Below are positions 7,442-13,868 of a stretch of DNA of 13,868 nt, one piece after another. Within the stretch, counting starts at the first letter, position 1; each line of letters begins with the position of its first letter. The notes under the pieces are model-generated. The model was given only the letters and a program-made list of their open reading frames with translations. It searched no databases and was not told the DNA's origin. Location of the stretch: the NCBI GenBank assembly GCA_002482845.1, contig DLGT01000144.1:9963-23830 (forward strand), read 5' to 3'. This stretch comes from Saprospiraceae bacterium UBA7687 (lineage in GTDB: Bacteria; Bacteroidota; Bacteroidia; Chitinophagales; Saprospiraceae). A program made the translations under genes and the position numbers.

Positions 7442-10003
7442 ATGACAGAAAATCAAATAGAACATACGATTCCACCACAGTTTCAAAAATACAATAGATA
7501 TTTGAGAAATAGCGCACTTGCTGTGTTGGGTCTAGTGATATTGATATTTGTTTTTATTGGTTTTTCTGATTTACCTACCTTCGAAGACTTAGAGAATCCG
7601 AAGTACGACTTGGCGACTGTTATTTATGACGTGCATGGTGTACCTTTCGGGCGATATTACATCGAAGATAGAGTAGCTATTGACTACCCTACTCTCAATC
7701 CACATGTCAAAAATGCCTTGATCCTTACTGAAGATGAACGTTTTTTTAGTCATAGCGGTATCGACCTCCGTGCGTTGGCAAGAGTAGGATTTAAAACGCT
7801 TCTTTTTCGCAAAGAAAGTTCTGGTGGTGGCAGTACCATCACACAACAGCTTGCAAAACAACTATTTAGCAGACCCAAGATGTCTGACATGTCTGCTCCC
7901 AGAAAAATGTTGACACTAATAGGTGTAAAACTCAAAGAATGGGTGACGGCTGTCAAATTAGAAAAAAGCTATACCAAGGAAGAAATCATGGTGATGTATC
8001 TGAATAAGTTTGAGTTTATAAATGGTGCACACGGTATAGAAGCAGCAGCCCAAATTTATTTCAACAAAAGTCAAAAAGACCTGAATGTAGAAGAAGCTGC
8101 CACCTTAGTAGGAATGTTGAAAAACCCAAGTCTTTATAATCCAAAAAGATTTCCTGAAAAATGTAAGATAAGACGCGATTTAGTTTTAAACCTCATGCAC
8201 AATGATGACCAAATAGACAAAGCTGCGCTTGATACTTTGATCGTGAAGGACATTGATATGTCATTGTTTGACAGAAAAACACAGAGTGATGGACCTGCAC
8301 CATATTTCAGAGCAGAACTGACGAAGTGGCTCAAATCACTTTTGGATACACAAAACATCAAAAAAGCGGATGGCACTCCTTATAATATATATACGGATGG
8401 CCTAAAAGTATATACTACGATTGATCTGAATTATCAAAAACATGCCGAAGCTGCAGTGGTCGAACATATGCGAAAAATCCAGAAAAAATACTTTAGGGTT
8501 TGGAAGAATATGGATCCATGGACATTTGAAGCAGATGATGTCCAAAAACAATTGAGAGCTGACATCTTAGAAGGACAAAACAAAGGGTCAGAAAGATATC
8601 TCAAGTTGAGAGAAAAAATGATAGCAAACCATTTGGGAGATGTTGAGCACAAATATGCTGGTCTTCCCATGTCAGATAATGTTATTAAAACACTGATCGC
8701 CATTTCTCAAAACAAATCTTCGTGGAGAGAAGCCACAAATGCAGGTAAAATAGACATTTCTAACCAAGATAGATACCATAGATTATTAAATAGTGATCTA
8801 TGGCAGCCACTTGTAACTTCTTACGATAAACTGCAAGAAGTTTACCAAAAGGAATTCTCCACACCTATCAAAATGAAGATATTTGATTATGAAAAAGGTG
8901 GAGAAAAAGAAGTAGAAATGTCACCTTTTGATTCTGTACGATACCATAAGATGATCATGCAAGCTGGTTTTCTAGTATTAGAATCCAATACTGGACATAT
9001 TAAATCTTGGGTCGGTGGCATAGACCATAAATATTTTAAATTCGATCATGCTACAATGCGAAGATCTGTTGGTTCTACGATGAAGCCATTTGTATATACA
9101 CAAGCTATTGCAGTACAAGGTATATCTCCATGTCAGGAATTTGATGATATCCAATATACAATTGCACCTGGCGATGCTGGTTTTGAAGTAAATCAAGAGT
9201 GGTCACCTGCCAATGCAAATGAAGAGTTTACAGGTAATAAATATAACCTATTCCACGGATTATTATATTCAAAAAACTCCATCACAGTTCGATTACTCAA
9301 AGAAATGGGTACTGTGGCGCTTGTGCGTGACTTGATGCACAATCTAGGCATAGATAAAAACTTAAGACTAGAAGGTGGTCGACTAGCTATTCCCAATTCT
9401 CCATCTATTTGTCTAGGTGCTGTAGACCTTACTTTGATGGAAATGACGGGTGCATACTCCGCTTTTGGGAATAATGGCACCTATGTACAACCTATTTTTG
9501 TATCCAGAATAGAAGATAAAAATGGAAAAATCATCTACCAAGGCATTCCCAATCGTAAAACGGCCATCAACCCATTGTATAATGCTGTCATGCTAGAAAT
9601 GCTAAAAAATAATGTAGGTGGCAAATTTGGACTAAACATTAAAACCAAAATAGGCGGCAAAACAGGTACAACCAATGACTATGCAGACGGATGGTTTATG
9701 GGCGTCACACCCAATCTTATTACAGGCGTTTGGTCAGGTGGTGACGATAAGTGGATCAGATTCCTTAATCTCAATGATGGACAAGGATACGTAATGGCAA
9801 GACCTATCTCTGAATTGTTTTTTCAGAAACTAGAAAAAGACGAAACATCAGGTTATGATTTTAAAGCCAACTTCCCTACACCACCAGCAGGATTTGCAGA
9901 AATGATCGATTGCGAAAAATACAAATACATCCGACCTGCAGACGAAAGCAGAACTTTACTTAAAGATAAACTTAAAAATGAAGAATTTGATGAAGAATTT
10001 TGA
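7442..10003 (+). CDS. mrcA: Penicillin-binding protein 1A, bifunctional transglycosylase/transpeptidase
   Basis: This class A PBP polymerises lipid II into glycan strands and cross-links the peptides at the outer face of the inner membrane. Of 853 residues, 1-23 are cytoplasmic and about 24-41 form a single membrane anchor. The GT51 glycosyltransferase domain follows, with EDERFFSHSG (catalytic E97), GGGSTITQQLAKQLF (128-142) and a YLNKFEFINGAHGIEAAA segment. The transpeptidase domain shows all three motifs: STMK (S545 nucleophile), SKN (610-612) and KTGT (740-743). A charged region of about 150 residues between the domains (about 345-500) appears normal for Bacteroidota PBP1A, from memory. 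The C-terminus is acidic. The gene follows trhO by 12 bases. A stray T9SS tail fragment overlaps or abuts its 3' end in another frame. Confidence 0.96.
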   Translation: MTENQIEHTIPPQFQKYNRYLRNSALAVLGLVILIFVFIGFSDLPTFEDLENPKYDLATVIYDVHGVPFGRYYIEDRVAIDYPTLNPHVKNALILTEDERFFSHSGIDLRALARVGFKTLLFRKESSGGGSTITQQLAKQLFSRPKMSDMSAPRKMLTLIGVKLKEWVTAVKLEKSYTKEEIMVMYLNKFEFINGAHGIEAAAQIYFNKSQKDLNVEEAATLVGMLKNPSLYNPKRFPEKCKIRRDLVLNLMHNDDQIDKAALDTLIVKDIDMSLFDRKTQSDGPAPYFRAELTKWLKSLLDTQNIKKADGTPYNIYTDGLKVYTTIDLNYQKHAEAAVVEHMRKIQKKYFRVWKNMDPWTFEADDVQKQLRADILEGQNKGSERYLKLREKMIANHLGDVEHKYAGLPMSDNVIKTLIAISQNKSSWREATNAGKIDISNQDRYHRLLNSDLWQPLVTSYDKLQEVYQKEFSTPIKMKIFDYEKGGEKEVEMSPFDSVRYHKMIMQAGFLVLESNTGHIKSWVGGIDHKYFKFDHATMRRSVGSTMKPFVYTQAIAVQGISPCQEFDDIQYTIAPGDAGFEVNQEWSPANANEEFTGNKYNLFHGLLYSKNSITVRLLKEMGTVALVRDLMHNLGIDKNLRLEGGRLAIPNSPSICLGAVDLTLMEMTGAYSAFGNNGTYVQPIFVSRIEDKNGKIIYQGIPNRKTAINPLYNAVMLEMLKNNVGGKFGLNIKTKIGGKTGTTNDYADGWFMGVTPNLITGVWSGGDDKWIRFLNLNDGQGYVMARPISELFFQKLEKDETSGYDFKANFPTPPAGFAEMIDCEKYKYIRPADESRTLLKDKLKNEEFDEEF

Positions 10004-10004
10004 G

Positions 10005-10130
10005 CAAAATAAACTGATCGAACATGTCACTAAAATAGATGTTAGTACATGGACAGCGGGTGTTTATTCGTACAATATTATTTCTGATAAAGAACAGTTT
10101 AAATCTGGCAAATTTATCAAGATAGATTAA
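10005..10130 (+). pseudogene. Orphan 3' fragment of a T9SS-secreted protein gene (sorting tail only)
   Basis: Directly after the PBP stop codon, another frame reads KIDVSTWTAGVYSYN and then SGKFIKID before TAA. This is the final part of a T9SS type A sorting tail (pattern IDVSxWxxGVYxY, then GKFIK). The frame stays open upstream into the PBP 3' end, where ATG codons at 9978 and 9990 would give proteins of only 50 or 46 residues. These have no signal peptide and lack the usual start of the tail (YPNP). I read it as the remnant of a secreted-protein gene whose 5' part was lost or replaced. A translated small protein is possible but less likely. Confidence 0.6.
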
Positions 10131-10135
10131 TTTTG
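10128..10135 (+). promoter_or_regulatory. Candidate promoter -7 box for the 501-residue secreted protein gene
   Basis: TAATTTTG matches TAnnTTTG and overlaps the stop codon of the tail remnant. Transcription would start near 10141, just before the hairpin at 10149-10185, so that hairpin would then lie in the 5' leader of the next gene. Confidence 0.35.
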
Positions 10136-10148
10136 TAACAACATAATA

Positions 10149-10191
10149 GGTCGGCTTCTTCGGGTTCGCAGTCGTGAAGCCGACCATCTTT
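10149..10191 (+). terminator. Hairpin terminator after the trhO-PBP unit
   Basis: GGTCGGCTTC (10149-10158) and GAAGCCGACC (10176-10185) form a perfect 10-bp GC-rich stem with a 17-base loop, followed by ATCTTTT. It most simply ends the trhO-PBP transcript. The T run is short, and if the box at 10128 is active the hairpin would instead sit in the leader of the downstream gene. Confidence 0.7.
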
Positions 10192-10208
10192 TAAATAAAC
10201 CTGATATT

Positions 10209-11714
10209 ATGGCTATTAAATTAACAAGGATCATTGTTACTATGTTAGGCGTTTTTATTTTTTATTCAATTCATTGTCAATCAATTTATAGTCACATAAA
10301 TGATTTTAGTTTATATAGAACTGTTACTGAATTATTATATGAATCCAATGAAAGCTATTATGCTATTGGGTATGCGGAAGAATCAAATGAACCTGAATTA
10401 GGGTTAACTGTTTCCTGTCATGATAAAAAAACAGGTGAAGTTTGTTCTTCAACTTACTATACAATAAAAAATAAATGGATTTTTACAGCAGGGAAGACTC
10501 CTGTTTATCGCGTAGATGATGCGTTAATATTTGGAGCATTAACAGGAAATAAAATATTAAAGCTAAAATACGATTTGTCAGAAAAAAATATTACGCTAAT
10601 TGATTCAATAGTTAATCCACTACCAGGTGGATATTACTTATGCGATATGATTTTGACGGGCGATACCACTATTTATCAAGCTACAGTAATACAAGAAAAT
10701 AATAGTATCTCTTCAGTTATATATAAATATCCTGATGGCAATACAAAACATATCTATCTTACAAATCCACCTGATTTTAGTTATTCAGGTGGTAGATTTA
10801 TTAGAAAACCTAATGGGAATTTTATTATTTTTGGTAGCCAAAGTAGGAAATCAAATGTTTATGAAATTTATTTAAGTATTGTCGAAATTGATAGTTTGGG
10901 AACTATTTTAAGAGAATTTAAAACCCCAAAAACAGATTTAATTTTTCTTACTCAAGATATAAATCAATTAAATGACCATGAAATTTTGGTTTTAACAACA
11001 GGTCTTGCATACGATTTTCTGTGGGAAAGAAATAGTTTTCCTAATCCTATATACAAGTTTGACCTGAATACTTGGAAAACTGTCTGGAAAAAACAATATA
11101 CTGAACCACATACGTCACACAATAGTCCTAATGCAACATTAATAAAAGGACATCTAGATGACGAATACCTTTACTGCACATCAGTAGCTGCTGAAGGAGT
11201 GACCTTAGATTCATTTATGACCAAGGCGAGAATAGTAAAAATAAAAAGTGATGGTAGCAAAGTTTGGCACAAGGATTACAGCTACTATAATGGTGATCAA
11301 AAATATAATGAATTTTCCACATTGATACCAACATCGGATGGAAACTACCTCATAGGTGGATCTGCATCTAACAATGTATCAAAAGCGTGGTTAGTAAAAA
11401 TAAATGAAGATGGAGACATCGTTCCTATAGATACCACATCATCTGCCATAGAGTGGGCGCATGACGATCTAAGTAAAAAAATAAGCATCTATCCCAATCC
11501 TGCTACAGATATGATCATCATAAATCAGGCAGAAATATCAGAAGTGACCTATCATATCTATGATCTGCAAGGCACACTCCTACACACAATGCATATAAAA
11601 GATAGTCATCACAATGTGACATGGGATATTCATGATTTAGTATCTGGAGTTTATATCGTTGATATGATAAAGGATGGAGTCAGTATAGGGAGTAAAAAGG
11701 TGGTGGTTAGGTGA
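10209..11714 (+). CDS. T9SS-secreted protein, probable beta-propeller, function unknown
   Basis: This is a 501-residue exported protein. Residues 1-23 form a signal peptide with a hydrophobic core ending SIHC|QS; the cysteine is not in a proper lipobox, so lipidation is unlikely. The body shows repeated beta-strand units of the kind seen in propeller proteins, such as DGNYLIGGS followed by AWLVKINEDGD (about 377-402) and similar KIKSDGSKVW and FIRKPNGNFIIFGS segments. A T9SS type A sorting tail (ISIYPNPATDM, then HDLVSGVYIVDM and KKVVVR) fills the last 75-80 residues. The ATG at 10209 starts right at the signal peptide. Up to about 11430 the gene is noticeably AT-rich with TTA/ATT/AAA codons, whereas the tail uses more ATC and CTG. 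No enzymatic motif was recognised. Confidence 0.85.
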   Translation: MAIKLTRIIVTMLGVFIFYSIHCQSIYSHINDFSLYRTVTELLYESNESYYAIGYAEESNEPELGLTVSCHDKKTGEVCSSTYYTIKNKWIFTAGKTPVYRVDDALIFGALTGNKILKLKYDLSEKNITLIDSIVNPLPGGYYLCDMILTGDTTIYQATVIQENNSISSVIYKYPDGNTKHIYLTNPPDFSYSGGRFIRKPNGNFIIFGSQSRKSNVYEIYLSIVEIDSLGTILREFKTPKTDLIFLTQDINQLNDHEILVLTTGLAYDFLWERNSFPNPIYKFDLNTWKTVWKKQYTEPHTSHNSPNATLIKGHLDDEYLYCTSVAAEGVTLDSFMTKARIVKIKSDGSKVWHKDYSYYNGDQKYNEFSTLIPTSDGNYLIGGSASNNVSKAWLVKINEDGDIVPIDTTSSAIEWAHDDLSKKISIYPNPATDMIIINQAEISEVTYHIYDLQGTLLHTMHIKDSHHNVTWDIHDLVSGVYIVDMIKDGVSIGSKKVVVR

Positions 11715-11740
11715 GAGATTTGTATTATTTATTGTTTCAA

Positions 11741-12781
11741 TCACAGCTCTAACAATTCTACATCTTTAGTAACCAAATATTTAGCAAATTGCTTCGCTAC
11801 AAATGGTCCAATTGATGACCCTTTAGTTCCCAAGCCATTAAACATGTACATGCCGGGAATTGTCTCGTGCACAGCTAATAAAGGCCGTCTATTGTGCATA
11901 GTAGGTCTGATGGCAGCTTTATGGTCAAGGATTTCGTAAGGTATCATAAGCAATCTATTCAATTCTGTGATTAACTTTGTTCGAACAGCATCACTTGGGA
12001 GATCATCGGGGGCATTCCACTCGTATCCTGATCCCACCCAATAAACGTCATCATATAGGTGGACAATAAAAATCTTGTCTTTGTACATTTTTGTAAAGTC
12101 CGCATTAGGTATTTTTACATGTAGAACTTCTCCTTTAGATGGGCCAAAACCCATTTTAGTAAAAAAAGGATTAGATTGACCTTGGTACCCTTCACAAAAC
12201 ACTATTTGTTTACCTTGAATGTGTTTATACTCAAAATAATCATCCCTAACTATCAATCCTGAATGATCAAATGCATCTTCTAGAAACTGATCATTTTTTA
12301 TAAATTCCAATTTGTACGCATCCAATATATTTGACAAATGGACTTGGAATGTTCCTGTGAGTTCACCATAACCGAATGCAGGCGCGACTTTACCTTCAAA
12401 AGACGAAACATCTGCATTGGCCAACATATATTCAGAAACACTTTCATCCGCTGTGCGAGCTAGCCAGTTATTTTCAGCTTCGGTATTCTCCAGGGTTCTA
12501 ATGATATTTACTTCGGTGTAGGTTGTGATGTTTAGTTTTTGCGCAATTTCGCCATATACTTTTTTCGCAACAGGCAAAAATTCATTCACTCTCCAACTAC
12601 GCACAAAGTTTTTACCCGTGATAGGATTTACAATGCCTGCGGCTACTTTTGAAGCAGCGCCTTTATGGTTATTATCTATTATGCATACGGACCTTCCACT
12701 TTCCAAGAGAAAATGTGCTAGCAAAGTCCCTGCTATACCCTGACCTACAATGATAAAATCGTATAGTTTATTTTTGTCCAC
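11741..12781 (-). CDS. FAD-dependent oxidoreductase, DAO family
   Basis: This 346-residue cytoplasmic flavoprotein belongs to the D-amino-acid-oxidase/glycine-oxidase-like superfamily. The N-terminus shows the dinucleotide-binding fold: DFIIVGQGIAG (G13, G15, G18) followed by CIIDN. AASKVAAGIVNPITG follows, and the C-terminal FAD-contacting segment is KAAIRPTMHNRRPLL ... MFNGLGTKGSSIGP. Substrate-binding parts are not distinctive enough to name a substrate; an amine or amino acid is likely from the family. The start codon is GTG, and its first G is the last base of the stop codon of the preceding gene (TAGTG), which suggests translational coupling. It is the last gene of the ribA operon and ends 26 bases from the convergent secreted-protein gene, with no clear terminator between them. 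Confidence 0.87.
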   Translation of the reverse strand: MDKNKLYDFIIVGQGIAGTLLAHFLLESGRSVCIIDNNHKGAASKVAAGIVNPITGKNFVRSWRVNEFLPVAKKVYGEIAQKLNITTYTEVNIIRTLENTEAENNWLARTADESVSEYMLANADVSSFEGKVAPAFGYGELTGTFQVHLSNILDAYKLEFIKNDQFLEDAFDHSGLIVRDDYFEYKHIQGKQIVFCEGYQGQSNPFFTKMGFGPSKGEVLHVKIPNADFTKMYKDKIFIVHLYDDVYWVGSGYEWNAPDDLPSDAVRTKLITELNRLLMIPYEILDHKAAIRPTMHNRRPLLAVHETIPGMYMFNGLGTKGSSIGPFVAKQFAKYLVTKDVELLEL

Positions 12782-13143
12782 TATTCCGTTATATTATCTA
12801 AAAGTAATTTATCCTTTTTAGGCAATGATTGCACCACTAAGTCATATGAATGGTCAATAAGTTTTTTTATCAAACTATCTTCCAGACTTCCTTCCAATTG
12901 TACAGTATTCCAATGTGCTTTATTCATATGATATCCCGGTTGTACATCTTCATAGCTTTCCCTTAATGTAATTGCCCATTCAGGATCACACTTTAAGTTT
13001 GCAGCCGCAGGTATAGTCTCTAATCCCGTCAACGCAAACATCTTGCCGACCACTTTAAAAACTAGGGTATCTCCACCAAAAGGAAATGACTCACTCACTC
13101 CTTTTTTGGATAAACAATATTCTGTAAAAGTCTCTATATTCAT
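12781..13143 (-). CDS. MmcQ/YjbR family protein
   Basis: The predicted 120-residue protein matches the MmcQ/YjbR family (CyaY-like fold, often labelled DNA-binding, role unproven). Diagnostic stretches are MNIETFTEYCLSKKGV, FPFGGDTLVFKVVGKMFAL, NLKCDPEWAITLRE and PGYHMNKAHWNTV, with LIDHSYDLVV near the end. I choose the ATG at 13143 because homologues begin at MNIETF. An upstream ATG at 13170 would add nine unrelated residues and overlap ribA by 20 bases. With the chosen start, 7 bases separate it from the ribA stop. Its own TAG overlaps the GTG of the oxidoreductase by one base. Confidence 0.87.
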   Translation of the reverse strand: MNIETFTEYCLSKKGVSESFPFGGDTLVFKVVGKMFALTGLETIPAAANLKCDPEWAITLRESYEDVQPGYHMNKAHWNTVQLEGSLEDSLIKKLIDHSYDLVVQSLPKKDKLLLDNITE

Positions 13144-13150
13144 TTGATAT

Positions 13151-13729
13151 CTACAGTAAGTGTCCGACATTTTGTTTTATCTTGAGATAACCTTCATTCT
13201 CAGATTTCGGTGGTATGATGATGGGAATTCTATTTCTCAAGGTAATATCTGAATGATCTATAGCTGCTATTTTATCAGGGTTATTCGTAATTAGATCTAT
13301 AGTCTGAATCCCTAAGTCTGTCAAAATCTCAATGGCAATACCAAAGTCACGTTCGTCCGCTTCAAATCCAAGATGCACATTTGCTTCGAATGTATCAAGA
13401 CCAGCATCTTGCAGATTATATGCATCAAGCTTATTGATCAGTCCAATACCGCGTCCTTCTTGTCTAAGGTAAATCATGATTCCTTTTTGAGCAGATATAA
13501 TAGACATAGACTCTTCGAACTGCTCTCCACAATCACATCTTTTAGACCCGAACAAATCTCCTGTCAAACACTCAGAATGTATCCTGACAGGTACCGCATT
13601 AGTTACATTAATATCCTTGTGAACCAGAGCAATATGTGGTTGTTGATCTTCATGTTCTTCAGAAAAAGCATAAATGTCATACGCTCCCCATTTAGTAGGC
13701 AAATTGGCTTGAACTTGTCGCTTTAGCAA
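13151..13729 (-). CDS. ribA: GTP cyclohydrolase II RibA (stand-alone)
   Basis: RibA converts GTP to 2,5-diamino-6-ribosylamino-4(3H)-pyrimidinone 5'-phosphate, formate and pyrophosphate, the first step from GTP to riboflavin. All key motifs are present: PVRIHSECLTGDLFGSKRCDCG with zinc ligands C54, C65 and C67, RQEGRGIGL (89-97), and a C-terminal TNNPDKI segment. It lacks the DHBP synthase (RibB) domain of bifunctional RibBA. The open frame reaches a TTG at 13762, but a promoter box at 13758-13751 puts transcription start near 13745. The TTG at 13729, giving MLKRQVQANLPTKWG, matches usual family N-termini, so I chose it (192 residues). It leads an operon with the MmcQ/YjbR gene and a FAD enzyme, which fits flavin supply. 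Confidence 0.93.
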   Translation of the reverse strand: MLKRQVQANLPTKWGAYDIYAFSEEHEDQQPHIALVHKDINVTNAVPVRIHSECLTGDLFGSKRCDCGEQFEESMSIISAQKGIMIYLRQEGRGIGLINKLDAYNLQDAGLDTFEANVHLGFEADERDFGIAIEILTDLGIQTIDLITNNPDKIAAIDHSDITLRNRIPIIIPPKSENEGYLKIKQNVGHLL

Positions 13730-13750
13730 ATTAGTGTTTATTTTATGATG

Positions 13751-13758
13751 CAAAGATA
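13751..13758 (-). promoter_or_regulatory. Promoter -7 box of the ribA operon
   Basis: The minus strand reads TATCTTTG, an exact TAnnTTTG match. Transcription would start near 13745, about 16 bases before the chosen TTG of ribA. It faces away from the tRNA promoter at 13822. No clear -33 motif is seen. Confidence 0.55.
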
Positions 13759-13821
13759 ACAAAATGAAAAATGAGATTGTTTTTTATAAGCTTAATTACT
13801 TCATTAATATGTTTAATTATT

Positions 13822-13829
13822 TAATTTTG
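13822..13829 (+). promoter_or_regulatory. Promoter -7 box of the tRNA gene
   Basis: TAATTTTG matches TAnnTTTG and predicts a start near 13836, about 10 bases before the mature 5' end of the tRNA. It is divergent from the ribA promoter. Confidence 0.5.
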
Positions 13830-13845
13830 CACATCTTCTGAAGTT

Positions 13846-13868
13846 GGTCTCATAGTTCAACGGATAGA
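13846..13868 (+). tRNA. tRNA gene, 5' end only, isotype not determinable
   Basis: GGTCTCA fits a 5' acceptor arm. It is followed by TA at positions 8-9, the D-stem GTTC and a D-loop AACGGATA with the conserved GG pair, then GA at the start of the 3' D-stem. The window ends before the anticodon, so the amino acid cannot be assigned. Confidence 0.75.

Noticed and set aside
10209..10280. Lipoprotein signal in the 501-residue protein
   Set aside because: The cysteine at 23 is preceded by SIH, which does not fit a lipobox, and T9SS cargo is normally cleaved by signal peptidase I.
11715..11740. Bidirectional terminator between the convergent genes
   Set aside because: The 26-base gap has no inverted repeat or T run that would support a hairpin terminator.
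13141..13170. ATG at 13170 as the start of the MmcQ/YjbR gene
   Set aside because: It overlaps ribA and adds nine residues (MSDTYCRYQ) not expected before the family's conserved MNIETF start.

Overview
The window is most likely chromosomal DNA of a Bacteroidota bacterium, probably a Saprospiria-like lineage. Two large secreted proteins end in type IX secretion (T9SS) sorting tails, a third such tail survives as a fragment, several genes have a TAnnTTTG promoter box a short distance upstream, and Shine-Dalgarno sequences are not evident. The DNA is AT-rich. Everything here rests on reading the sequence; no database search was possible.

Layout. Positions 1-1123 (minus strand) hold the start of a histidine operon: a promoter box, a 17-residue leader peptide with five histidines, a strong intrinsic terminator, hisG, and the first codons of hisD at the window edge. 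Positions 1124-1910 are non-coding, with an imperfect nested inverted repeat and a candidate promoter. Positions 1911-5534 encode a 1207-residue T9SS-secreted protein with alternating Ig-like modules, closed by a strong terminator. Positions 5620-6300 are non-coding and contain a 178-bp element that can fold into one long stem-loop. Positions 6368-10003 are a tight two-gene unit: trhO (tRNA U34 hydroxylase) and a class A penicillin-binding protein. A broken T9SS tail follows directly, then a hairpin, then a 501-residue T9SS-secreted protein (10209-11714). On the minus strand, 13758-11741 is a three-gene operon: ribA, a MmcQ/YjbR-family gene and a FAD-dependent oxidoreductase. The first 23 bases of a tRNA gene run off the right edge.

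How the genes work together. The his leader fits classical ribosome-mediated attenuation: ample charged tRNA-His lets the terminator form, while scarcity lets hisG and hisD be transcribed. In the ribA operon, a flavin-biosynthesis enzyme is co-transcribed with a likely flavoprotein. The window is mostly housekeeping. Its less ordinary parts are the his attenuator, the palindromic element at 5914-6091, the unclear hisD start, and the orphan T9SS tail next to the PBP gene.
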